Below are positions 50,126 to 62,600 of a stretch of 64,000 bases of DNA, piece after piece. Under the pieces are notes generated by a model. It was not told the origin of the DNA. It saw nothing but the letters and a program-made list of their open reading frames with translations, and ran no database searches. This DNA is from Rotaria socialis (lineage: Eukaryota > Rotifera > Eurotatoria > Philodinida > Philodinidae): assembly GCA_905331475.1 (NCBI GenBank), contig CAJNYU010002723.1, forward strand, positions 1 to 64,000. The letters run 5' to 3'. The first letter of the stretch is position 1; each line of letters opens with the position of its first letter. Position numbers and translations under genes: made by a program.

Positions 50126-53100
50126 ATGCAACAACAACGTCGACGTCCACCTGTTCCAGCATCACCTATAGCGATGAATAATAATTCTAGTCGTCCAATA
50201 CGTCAATCAAGTCGAAAGTAAATGAAATTAAAAAGCATCTACTCTGAGTTTAACTTTTTTTTATCTTGAATTCACAAAGATTCCAAGAGTTTTTCTAGTT
50301 ATGAAATAGACTGCTGGTATCAATTCATTTTTCTTTTTTAGCACGTCAATGACGTTGAGTCCGTGTTCTGGTTGTTCTCAACTAATGTATAATCCATTAT
50401 TATCGAATGTTCTTGATCGTTTATGGCATCCTGATTGTGTTCGATGTTTTGCATGTCGATGTGTACTCAATGAGCAATGTTATTCACGTGAAGGCAAACT
50501 TTATTGTAAAGATGATTTTATTAAGTAGGATAAAGATAATTTTCTTCAGTAAAAATAGAATCTATAGAAACAAATTCTTTCTTTTGTTTTTCAATATAGA
50601 AAATATATTCATCGTTGTTTTTCTTGTCAAAATATAATTCAATCTCATGAATTTATTCGTCGCGTTCGAGCAGGTCGAATTTATCATGCTGGCTGCTTTA
50701 TTTGTTTGAAATGTAAACGAATATTACAAGATGATGATATTGCGTCATTAATACCATCGGATGGTTCACCAATGAATGATTTAGATTATCTATGTCAAAC
50801 ATGTTCAAAGTCAAAGAATAAATTAGTCAAATCTTCGATAGGAACAGCGCCATCATCGAATGCAGATGAAGGTTTATTCTATTATAAATATTACAAAATA
50901 ACGTTTTTTTTTGTCTTGAAATTTCTCTTTTCTAGAAGAAACAACCGATAGTGAAAATTCAAATACAACAAACGGAAAAGCACTAACGAATGACCGACAA
51001 GTCTCACCTACAATGCATATCGATGCTTTGCCAGCTGCTCATTCAATTCAATCATCAATACCAAATAAACCTATACTTTCATCTATCGAACAATTATCTC
51101 ATCAATCGAAAACTACATTGGCAGCTGATAATAAAGCACAATCCATGCAAGTTGATGAAACTTCAACATCTAAAGCATCAGCATCACCTACTAAAGCACA
51201 TTCATCATCATCGTCATCAAATTCATCGACTACACATCCATCTGAAATTCCAGATGAAACAGAAACACCACCGCCTCCGCCACCACCTTCGAAACATATT
51301 GGTCGTCCTAGCAAAGCTCGTCAAAACAGTAATAATAATAATAATAATAATAATAAACGAGGACCAGCAAAATCAAAAGCAACAACACAAACAACTCGTC
51401 AAAAACAAACAACTACGAATGAAAGAAAAGGTCGTTCGCCAACAACAAGATCAAAATCATCGACACCAGCGGCTCCAAAAACAGTACAAACACGTTCAAG
51501 TAATCGTCGCAATACAAAGACATCACGCTATCGTAAACGAAGTTATTCAAGTGGAAGTGATGAAGATGAAACAGATGATGAAGAGGATGAGGATGGTGAA
51601 GACGATGATACAGAATTTTCTGAAGAGGTATTTTCATATATTATTTTTCAAGAAAATATATAGAATGATTTTTACCGTACAGGACAATACACGTGAGGAA
51701 GAAAGAGAAACTAGTCGTTCACCTTCAATAAAAACAAAAGCATCGAAGAATAATAATCAGAAAAAACCGGAACCTGAACCAACATCAATTCCAACAGCAC
51801 AACCGAAAATGTCCGAACCCCTATCGTTACTTAGTGGACTTTCATCTAACCCGATGGCTGTTTCATCTATTATTAAATCTGATATTCCAACAGGTTTCAT
51901 GCGTCCTAATTTCAATCCGAATTTTCCTACACCTCCACAATTTCTACCACCAAACCATCCATTTCCACCTGGTTTTCCATTACAACCAAGACTTCCAATA
52001 CCACCGCCAACAACATTATCAGTTATTTCTCAAACACAACCTGGATCTATATCCGATACACATCGGTCATCTCATTCGACGAATGCTTCAGAAACAGATT
52101 CACTTGACCGTTCATCAAGTCCTTCACAAATGGATACATCAACAAATGCCGATTTAGGTACAACAACGAACACACCAAAAATATCAGCTCTATCTTCATT
52201 GCTTGAATTCGGTACATTGCCATCATCAAATCTTGATGATATACGCCCAACGGTTCCTCCAGCAAATCCTTATCCATTTCCATTTGTCACACCAGGTCCA
52301 GGTGTACCATTTTCACCTCAAGCAGCAGCTGGTATGACCTCTTATTTTCGACCACCGTTTAATGCTCCACTAACAACGGCAGCACCATCATCATTGTCTG
52401 TCGATACAAATCAGTCACCGATAGCTACAACAAAACCAAAGAAAAAATCTACTGCTAAGAAGAAGAACTCAACTGAAGTCGTTTCACAAAATCTACTCGA
52501 TGAGTCGTCATCACCACCTAAAAAGAAAGTACGCAAAACTAATGCACGTGGTGGTAAAGGAAAAGCAAAAAAGAATGAAGCAGATATTGAAAATGATGTT
52601 GATGAAGATAATAATTCACCACCACCACCGCCAGCTAAACGAAAAAGAAAATCAAAGAAGGATGCAAAGAATGAGACAGCTGCAAATGCTAATGATGAAA
52701 AAAAAGTTTCAAATGAAACTCAAAATAATACTTCACATAATCTTCTTGCTCAAATGGGTCTTATTAATAATTCATTTATGCCACCAACACCACCACAACA
52801 ATCGTCTTCCTCGACCAATTCAACGCCAAATGCTCAACAACACGCTCAAATAGCAGCTATGTACAATATGACACCACATTTTGGTGCCTATAATGCATTT
52901 CCAGGTGCATTTAATCCAGCGTTTCCTGGGGCTGCTTATCCAGGTGGTTATCCACCTCCGTATGGTTTTCATCCAGCATTTGGCACACCACCAACAGGTC
53001 AATCGTTTCCATTTATGCCACCTACAGCAAATACATCTTCAGTTGCTAAGTATGTTTTTCTTGTTGATTTTTACCGATTCATCGAAACATTATTTTCAAT

Positions 53101-54140
53101 TTTAGTGCCTTATCACTAGCTTCTACAACAACGACTTCATCGCCGTTGACAGACGATAAGCCGGCAGCTTTAATTGTACCTGAAACACGACCAGCAAAAT
53201 CAAGAGGTAAAAATAATACTAGTGGAGAGAAGAAAAAACCTGCTACTCCTCGAGCAAAGAAGAAGAAAGGAGCGATTGTTGCGGCTGATGATAGTGCGAC
53301 TGCTGCTGCTGCTGCTACACTGATACCAACAACTGACAATGAACCAACCACACCATCCACTGAAACAACAGCAAAGACTACAACAACATCCGAATCAGCA
53401 TCTGCATCGTCATCATCAGTAACAACAACTAAACGACGTATTAGTGGTACTGAAAGTGAAGATTTCGACGAGCAGAATGATGAACAACCATCACAAGCAA
53501 CAAATTGTAAATCAGGCAATGAATCAGATGGTTCAGCAGGTAGTGCTGATCGCTCATCGAGCACTGCAAAATCAGCATCGACATTAGCGGAAAAGAAAGG
53601 CGGCCGTACAACAATAAAACCAGCACAATTAGAAGTAAATCTCTTTGTTTTTTGCAATACATTTTTTCTACATTTTTCTTCTATTTAGATTTTAAATAAA
53701 GCATTTGACTCATGTTCTAAACCAAATAAAACTCAACGGGAACAATTAGCTACCGATACTGGTCTTAACTTACGTGTTATCCAAGTAAATACTGCTTGAC
53801 TGTCAATTGAAAATTTCCATTTTCGTTTTTAAAAAAGGTTTGGTTTCAAAATAAACGATCGAAAGAACGTAAGGAAAAAGCATCAAAAGAAAAAGAAGCA
53901 CCTCTAGACGACGTTGAAGCAGGCGAAGATTCACAGCCACCATCACCACCACCACCACCACCACCACCGCCGCCGCCACTGCCACCACCGCCACCACCAC
54001 CATCAATACCGGCATTGCCATCGGAGCCGTCCGAAGAAACTGAAACAATGCCAACAACACCACCAGCACCACCATCACCACCTGCACCTGAACAGGAACC
54101 GACTCCTGAACCAACACCGGTCACTACTACCGGAGCGTAA
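50126..54140 (+). CDS. LHX1/5-like LIM-homeodomain protein, very large
   Basis: Eight exons (50126-50217, 50342-50524, 50600-50871, 50936-51627, 51683-53049, 53106-53634, 53689-53784, 53838-54140) join in frame to 1177 residues. LIM1 is at about 39-90 (CSGCSQLMYNPLLSN ... CKDDF). LIM2 is at about 98-165 (CFSCQNIIQSHEF ... YLCQTC). The homeodomain is at about 1035-1092: RTTIKPAQLEILNKAF, REQLATDTGLNLRVIQ, VWFQNKRSKERK. The RTTIK start and RVIQVWFQN-RSKER helix point to the LHX1/5 group. LIM-homeodomain proteins bind LDB cofactors through the LIM pair and specify neurons. The stretch of nearly 870 residues between LIM2 and homeodomain is Ser/Thr/Pro/Lys-rich, with an Asn run, acidic runs and Lys patches. 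A Pro-rich tail follows. Usual LHX1 is about 400 residues. Confidence 0.9.
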
Positions 54141-54984
54141 AGTCAAAAATAAATCTTCCTTTTTTTAAATCTAAGTGCCTTGTCAAAATATTAAAAGAAT
54201 CTTCTATTTCAAATTGTAAATATCAATTCTCATTCGCGTGCAATCGGCTCCCTTTGTTTTTGTTGATATTGAATATCGATCTGACATTTTTCTTCTTTTA
54301 TTTAAATATAATTCGTATTTATGTTGTTCGTATGTGTGTGACAGACTGATATTTGTTTTTTGTATTTTAAGACATAGAAAAACTTTTCGTCTTTTAGCAT
54401 AGAAAAAACAGGTACAGTTCGAAAGAAAAAAAATTATCATTTAGTCATTTTTGATCTGATATTATATTCATCTGTTTCTCTTTCGCCTAAGTATGTATAT
54501 TATAATTACTATTTTTTTTGTTGTTTTAATGTCTTTATCATTTTAATTGTTCTTGTATTATTGAATAGTGACTTCTGTAAAACATAAAAAACCTTTTTTG
54601 TGTGTTTTGTCATTTTTATTATATATATATACAGTGGCCGTCAAAATTATCCAACCACCTAAAAAACTAATTTTGTTTATGCGATATTTTGACAAAAAAA
54701 GTGACTGGAGGTTTGTAACTTTTACCATGTTGTAGACCAGTGTCTAGTACGTTTGTGTTTAGTTTCATATCAGAATTTCGTGCTGTGGATTTTTATTAAA
54801 ATGAAAAAAAAAAGATGTCATATATATATCGCGCGTCAAGATTATCCGACCACGTGTATTTTTATTCTATCTTTGTTCTCGTTTAAATATAAAGTTTTCT
54901 TTATGTTACACCATTCGAAAGAGCAAAATGTTTTCTACACGATGTCCTAGTTTTGATTTGCATTGGTATACAGGAACGGTCTAN

Positions 54985-55288
54985 CAGATGATTGCATTTT
55001 CAAGGTTGAGAATGAATTTTTCAGCAAATATGACAGAAATAAAAATTCATCCATTGCGTGAACAAGAATTTGAATACATATTAAACGAAATAGAAAGTTG
55101 TTGAATCAGATTACAACTGGAATTTAACTTGAAATTCAATGCTCTATCCATTGACACATCGTGTGTTAAAATTCCCCTCAGAGTTCATTTAATATGAACC
55201 TAGGTTGTGATGAGACACTTCGGTGAATTTTTATTTCTATCATATTTGCTGAAAAATTTATCTTCAATCTTGAAAATGCAATCATCTG
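54985..55288. mobile_element. Nested 304-bp inverted-repeat element
   Basis: The left end CAGATGATTGCATTTTCAAG and the right end, reversed, are near-identical for about 66 bp. The interior has no coding sequence. It abuts the inner edge of the left outer arm and an unresolved base. Target duplication is not clear. Confidence 0.7.
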
Positions 55289-55672
55289 TTTCAGATTGTT
55301 AGAAGTAGCCTATGTAAAGAAAACAATTCTATACTAAAGTAAGGGCTTTTTAAAAATTGCAAATGATTTTTCAGCCGGGTAAAGAGGCCATATATGGATA
55401 ACTATACCGATTTGGTGTATATTTTCGACTCGGTCATCTTAAATAGACCTCATANCAGTTTTTCGTTTTACTATAAAGTCTAGCTGTCAAATTGAAATCT
55501 TTATTTTCTAATAAATATGTTCACAATAAAATTTCATTTTGTCATACATATATTCAATTCAATCATAATAAAACAATGCTTACTCAAATCGAACCTGCTC
55601 GATTTATATTTACACTAACTGTTGCATGCTTTTTTTCGAAACTGTATTTTTGCTGCCTTTTGCCACACTTTA

Positions 55673-56158
55673 TCAGTTGCAGTTGTGTTTGAGCAAAAGA
55701 AAAAAATCTTCACATGTCATAGTACTATTAAATCTGATTTTCAATTCAGCAGCTATCGTTTCATTCGCCGCCAAATTGCGACTGGCTGTCCATGTGCTTT
55801 TTCTTTGACTAATAACGCCTTCAACAAATGCATTTGAGCAAAGAATTGAGTACACATAAGAAATAATTTTGTACATTTCAATGCACATTGGTTTCGACTT
55901 TACAGGAAGAAAAGCCCAAGATTGATCAGACCGAAATTCCACTTCTCTTTCATGATTTTCGGTTGTCGATTTGTGAATGAGATTATCTTCATCATGAGAC
56001 TCGTTGCATATGTCATTGTTGAATTCTTCATAAACATGGCCATTAGCAGCCAACCAATATAATTGACGCGTCACATCTTTATCAATAGTAAATGTCGGAT
56101 AAAGAGACAGAAATTTTCTTAGTTTCAACCAAACTATGGATGATAGTAGTCGTAACAT
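55673..56158 (-). pseudogene. hAT-like transposase C-terminal fragment
   Basis: A 161-residue frame ends with IISYVYSILCSNAFVEGVIS, then KSTWTASRNLAANETIAAEL, and TCEDFF. This matches the SNA(F/Y)xERxFS...W...RN dimerisation region that closes hAT-family transposases. The expected Glu-Arg pair reads Glu-Gly. No catalytic core is found upstream in the element, so it is a remnant. It could belong to the same lineage as the N-terminal fragment at 31999-32259, but the two pieces do not overlap. Confidence 0.55.
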
Positions 56159-56608
56159 TGAAAAATGCAGATGGGATACAAAATGCGTACCTCAGAGGTA
56201 CAATTTTTAGACCTTTTCTGTATACCAATGCAAATCAAAACTAGGACATCGTGTAGAAAACATTTTGCTCTTTCGAATGGTGTAACATAAAGAAAACTTT
56301 ATATTTAGACGAGAACAAAGATAGAATAAAAATACACGTGGTCGGATAATCTTGACGCGCGATATATATATGACATCTTTTTTTTTTCATTTTAATAAAA
56401 ATCCACAACACGAAGTTCTGATATGAAACTAAACACAAGCGTACTAGACACTGGTCTACAACATGGTAAAAGTTACAAACCTCCAGTCACTTTTTTTGTC
56501 AAAATATAGCATAAACAAAATTATTTTTTTAGGTGGTTGGATAATTTTGACGGCCACTGTATATATGTATAACAATCGAATGAGATTTTGTATAGATTTC
56601 GTTTTGAT

Positions 56609-59600
56609 TTATTGATGTCTGATTTGATCAAGATCACGATCACGATCATGATCGTCATCATTTGGGCTAAGTAATGGAACATCTTTTATAAATATACTAG
56701 CTCGTCGTTTTGAAGCGCTAACATTAAATATAGCAAAGCGAAAATATCGTTGCATTTCTTCACGAATTGAAATCTAAACAAGAAAGTTCAAATTAGCTTT
56801 TCTGTATAAACAAGGACGTCTTACAAATACACCGATAAACCTTTACGTTTAAATATTGTTTCAACAAATTAAACTCATTGACGAGTAATAGCAAGTGAAC
56901 ATTCAAAGTGGATTCTATTTGACGAGAGAAACATTTCAACTTATTACTATGGAGTTGTTGGATCAATTCCATGACACACCCTAAGGAACATGGGGAAAAC
57001 TGCTGTTTACAATCGGATTAGATCTTTTCTGGTGAAACAGTTTTCTTTAGAGGAAAAGATTTACGATGAAAGCTTCAGATCTTGTAGTTTCTATCTATTC
57101 TGAGATACAGTTATGACTTGAGCGTAGCTTTTACATTGTTCATATACATTTACAAATACATGGCTCTTATTTCAACATAAGATTAATTCAAAAGATCTAC
57201 AATTCTTATAGTAAAATATGCTCGATGAAACTTCTTTTTATTGTTTTTTTACCTGTCGTCCTTTTCTATTTCGAATTTTGATACTAAATTCAACAGCAGC
57301 AACAATCGTTGACAGTATTAATCCACCAGCAAGTATCACAAATATACCGCCTATATTTGCAAAACCTAATTCAGCTGCTATATCTTTTCGTTTATCTTCT
57401 TGATCACATTTTAGATTAGCTGCTTCTTTCCACCATTTATTATAGTATTTGTGTATAACACCTTCGTCTTGCAGTTTAAGAATCGTATCGCTCAATATAT
57501 CACGATAAGGAGAATCTTTTTTTGGAAAACGAAAAATGAAATTTATAATAAAGTATATTCTATTTTTACTTTGTGGCACACCAAAACCGTAACCTTTTGA
57601 ATCAAGTAAACCACCAATGGATGTCAACTCACAATTTCTCATTATATTGTATTCACTTGTAGTTGATCTATATGAGTATAAAAGAAAATGATTGAGAAAA
57701 AAATATACATATGAAATTCATATTAACATACTCCATAAGAAAAGCATAATTGCCTTTTAATACTCTATTGATACCTTCAGTGCTGGAGGCTGCAGTAACA
57801 TCTGCTTGATTTGCTGATATATAATTCCACATACGTTCATATGTTGCTATTTTGGATTCCTAATAAAATATGAAAAAAAAAACGTATTCAATGGTTCAGA
57901 AATTATTTCTGTGCTTTTTTCTTCTTCTCCAAATATTAAGAAATGCTTAGCGGAGATCAGGATGCGCCATCAAACATAAAATTAACCTTTGTGAGAAAAC
58001 AGCACATTATTTGAGTATTGACTGTCAATCGATTAGTTGTCTAATAAAGTAATCTATTGATAGAAGCCATAGAGAAAAATGCTGTTACGCATCTAGATAA
58101 GTTTCATAGGCTATATCTTAGATATTATTTAGATTTATAGGGATTCCATACCAGTTCGTGGACATAACAGTTATCACAAATCTTTTACTAAATTAAAACA
58201 TATCGATCTGAACAAATATCTCGTTTGAGTCTACAAGAGCATTGTTCTTTTTTTCAAAAATCTCTTGATATATTCATACTCGAAAGAAATTTTCCGTCGA
58301 ACCACCCCGTTGAAATCCATAAGCAATTTTTGTTTGTGATGCCAGATCTTCAGCATTTTCAATAGGCGTTTGCATACGTTGTACTGTCAAAAAAGCAGCT
58401 AGAATTTAATAAAATAAAATCTTTACTAGAATTCTAAATTATTTTCTGTTTCTCACCCAAATTAGCCGTATATGATGAAACAATGATTAGAGTAAAAAAT
58501 GACCATAAACAACTAATCATACGTGTTGATGGCGCTGTTGGATTTAAATCAGTACCTATTCATTAAGATAAATATACATAAAATTTATTTTCCAAACAAA
58601 AAGAGTACTAACCTTGTTGCATAATATTTCCAATAAGAAACCAAAGTGAATTAAAAAACGTAAATTGATTTTCTAATTCAGCACGTGTTCTTTTACATGG
58701 ATGTAGATCACGCCATTCGTATGGTGATAATCGTGCAACCAAATAAAGAGCAAAGCTAACAGCTTAATTTATCAAAAATAAATAAATAAAGATATTCCAA
58801 GAGCTCGAAATCAAAGGATTGGGCGCATAACAAGCCAAATCGGCCTATTTTTTAGATTGTTTAAAATTTGGTATATTCCGATGTAGAATTGTATACCGAG
58901 TTCTTTTATGCAATTTCAGATCGATTCGACTATGTTTAGTACGGATAATACTGGGAATACTACTCTCTTCAGCATTGATATTCACATGGTGTAACGTCAT
59001 GGTGGTAAATTTTTATTGTAATGCCACTCTTATACGGCATTAGTCTCATTAGATAGAGCATTTAATTCTGCATCGATTCCTACAAGAACAAGTGTATTCA
59101 ATAAACTTTTGCTATATTCTATTGGTTCGATTTCTAACTGTTGGAGGTTTTTTAACTGAAGCGCTTCACTTTTAGTCTCATAAAAATTTGTCGAGGAGCG
59201 TTGAAGTAGATCTTGATGTGCTGTTTGATAGCAAATTTTACGAGCTACAAAATCATATACTTTCCATTTTTAACAGAGCTTGGCCAACTGAGAAATCGCA
59301 TAGATAGTATTCAAAAGATAGGATTTTCTGCATTTTTGGTTACTTTTTGGCAGCTACTTTCAGAGAAAGTTACTATTATAACAAAAAAATAATAACATAT
59401 CTGGAATCAGCATCCAAGACTAAGTTTGTTTACAATTGTTTCTACTTCTTCTTTAAACTTTTAATTTTTTCGAAAAATTTACCTTTGGTACCCGCAGGCT
59501 TCAGCCAAAAGTAAATTTTGTCAAAATCTTTCTTTTATAATTCGAATACTCACCATTTCACGTTTAAAAAAGATTTCATATGCTTCGATGTTAATTGAAA

Positions 59601-62600
59601 TAATCTAAAATTGTTTTGGATGAAATTCATTTTCCGCTAAAGTCTGAGGGGTACCACAGGTAAATTTTTCGAAAAAATTAAAAGTTTAAAGAAGAAGTAG
59701 AAACAATTGTAAACAAACTTAGTCTTGGATGCTGATTCCAGATATGTTATTATTTTTTTGTTATAATAGTAACTTTCTCTGAAAGTAGCTGCCAAAAAGT
59801 AACCAAAAATGCAGAAAATCCTACCTTTTGAATACTATCTATGCGATTTCTCAGTTGGCCAAGCTCTGTTAAAAATGGAAAGTATATGATTTTGTAAAGC
59901 GCTTCAGTTAAAAAATTTCCAACAGTCAGGAATCGGACCAATAGAATATATCGAAAAGTTTATTGAATACACTTGTTCGTATTGGAATCGATGCAGAATT
60001 AAATGCTCTATCTAATGAGACTAATCTCATCTAGAAGCGGCATTACTGTAAAACTTTACCACCATGACGTTACACCATGTGAATATCAATGTTGAAGAGA
60101 GTAGCATTCCCAGTATTCTCCGCACTAAACATCATCAAATCGATATAAAATAGCTATAAAAGAACTCGGTGTACAATTCTACATCAGAATATGCCAAATT
60201 TTAAACAATCTAAAAAATAGACTGATTTGGCTTGTTATGCGATCCCACCCCCTCTCCTTTAACTAACCAAAATAAGCAGCAATCATATAAAGCCATACAT
60301 CAATACTTAGTGGTTTAAAAAAACCAAATAATTTTGGTTTAACACGTTGTGCTTTTTTAAAAAGAATATTTATTCCAAGTGTTAAGAACGGTTTTGTAAA
60401 ATCGATGGCCTTAAATATTTTAGAAAAAAGAATCATAGACCATTAATAACAAAATTCAATATTTTTCGTTTGCTCTAATCAATGAAATGAGGTTTCGTCT
60501 TCGACGAATACACTCATGTAAGCAGAGACCGATGAGGCTAGCTAGGCTATATTCACTCAAGTTGAAAAACACCTATGATTAAGAAATAGGCTTTTAATGC
60601 AGCTATTTTATATGATAATAGGCTAATCAGTTTGTAAACTTCTTTTACTTCCTTGTAATAGCATAGAACTATTTTTCTAAAATAGTACCAAAAAGTATAC
60701 TTATGCAACACTAAGAATGATTAAGATACTTGTGGCTACCCAAGCAGACAAACTCTTGGAAAAATGCTTTTAAACACTCAATTGAGAATCGCAATTGTGA
60801 GTCATTAACGCTCAGTAACGAAGCGCAAGAAACGCGTTTTTTACGCAGAATTCTCACTTTCAGAGCATGAAAACGGGTAAAAACTCAAATCTGCAGCGTT
60901 TAAACGAATTAGTTTTTACGTTATCGAATAATTGTGCGTTAAAACGCTTAGAATCGGAGTTTTTATTCGTTTTCACGCTGTGAAAGTGAGAATTCTGCGT
61001 AAAAAAAACGCGTTTCGTGCGTTTCGCTATTGAGCATTAATGACTCACAATTGCGTTTCCCGATTGAATGTTTAAATGCATTTTTTGCAAAAGTTTGTCT
61101 GCTTGGGTAATAGTGTATTGCCTCATTGACGTCAACAGTACTAGCTCTAAACGGCATCTAATTGGCTTGTTACTCTTGTTATTACAGACTTTAAAACATG
61201 TCCTGTGACAAAGAAAAAGATGGCTCGTTCGATTTAAATAGGCAAAACATATTGCATTTCTGATGCTATCTAGTTATTAATGGATCATTCTATATTATAA
61301 ATACTTGTTCACGTTGATATGTTATTGTTAAACCAGCTAAACCTAAATCAGCTCGCTAAATAAAATAATGAAATTATTTTGAAGAGAAACACGAAAAGAA
61401 AAATTTCTTACACGATTTACTAATTCTCCAATAATACCATTCCATTCTCCTTTTTCATTCTTTTTTCCAAATATTTCATCTTTGACAATTTCAATTTCAA
61501 ACGCAAAACTCAGTCTTTCAGATAAATCCAGTAAAATATCAATACAAAAGCCCATATATTTATGTGTAGAATTGGTCCAATTCGGATCTAAAAGTAAAGG
61601 CATTTAAATAGATGTTATTTGTTTTCTTATTCCGTTTTTACTTAGCATAACATAAGGTGGTTCCTATGAGAGAAATTTAAAAAAACCAATCTTTCATTAA
61701 AACTATATTTGTCTAAAATTCAAACTTACAATAACTGTCGTGACTTTTAATGTTTGATTTTGTATTTCTTTGATTCTTGTTTCATAATCTTTTGTAAAAT
61801 TTCTTTTAATTTCTAATCGATCTGGTGCATTCGATGACCAATTTCCATTCTATCCCAACAAACTCGGAATATTAATTTTATGCTTTTGAAATAACTCTAT
61901 TTTCTCTGCTCATACTTTTTGCACGCCGTCAGCTGCTAAATCAACGACTTCAAATGATACATCTGTTCGCAAACCATTCTCATCAAATTTGATCTTTCCT
62001 GTTATACCATTTGCTTCAAACTTTTAAAAAAACGTCAATAACTCGAATGTCAAAGAAACATTTTCTTAACATACTTTTTTTAAAAAATGAGACAATGCCG
62101 AACCGTGCATCCAGGGTGTTTGCGCATCACATGTTAATTTTGTTGTATTCAACGGATGTTGCTCAACAAATTTGCTAAGTGCTCGTGCAAAAAAGTATAC
62201 TGCATCATAGATAAGAGCGGCTGATGCCTGTTTTAAATATTCAAACACGAAAAAGATTACATACAGCAAAAGAATGCAATGCTAACCCTTAATGAACGTT
62301 CGTTAGTAACGAGTGGAGCATTGACATTAAAATAAATATTACTATCAAAAAATTCATCCACAGCTGGATCTTCGCGACCGAAAAATTGTAAACCAGTTAT
62401 ATTAACTAATGTATATAGAATTTTTTGCCATTTAACAACCGAAACATCCTAAATAGAAGCATAAACATTGAAATAAAGCCTTGTTTTTTTCCTCTCGTGT
62501 ATACTAATCATTTACCAATGAAGTTAAAACGAAATCATAATAAGGGCCAACTAATCCAACAGTTTTAGCCTTAAATTTAAAAGAAAAAGAATCGTTTCTT

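Larger units (their letters stand above)
54632..56559. mobile_element. Composite DNA transposon with about 340-bp inverted ends
   Basis: Outer ends start CAGTGGCCGTCAAAATTATC and are inverted copies for about 340 bp (54632-54983 and about 56205-56559) with high identity. The sequence type (CAGTGG..GTCAAAATTATCC) resembles Tc1/mariner ends and a TA lies on both sides, but the flank is (TA)n, so an 8-bp hAT-type duplication (TATATATA/TATATATG) cannot be excluded. Inside lie a second inverted-repeat element and a minus-strand frame resembling a hAT transposase C-terminus. Two single unresolved bases (54984, 55455) occur, one exactly at the inner junction. The element sits between the convergent 3' ends of the LIM-homeobox and glutamate-receptor genes. 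Confidence 0.75.

Noticed and set aside
50990-51682. Long plus-strand frame running into exon 5 of the LIM-homeodomain gene
   Set aside because: Before 51683 this frame is the shadow of exon 4 (basic, His/Gln-rich) plus intron; only the part from 51683 on is coding.
53803-54168. Gly-rich, Val-rich and His-rich frames over the end of the LIM-homeodomain gene
   Set aside because: They are the other readings of the CCACCA repeats that encode the Pro-rich tail.
54753-54950. 65-codon frame that recurs almost identically at 56241-56438 on the other strand
   Set aside because: Both copies are the inverted ends of the composite transposon, not a duplicated gene.
59750-59941. Minus-strand frame inside the foldback
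   Set aside because: It is arm sequence; no domain and no codon constraint visible.
60963-61157. Minus-strand 64-codon frame
   Set aside because: Falls on one half of the 369-bp MITE.
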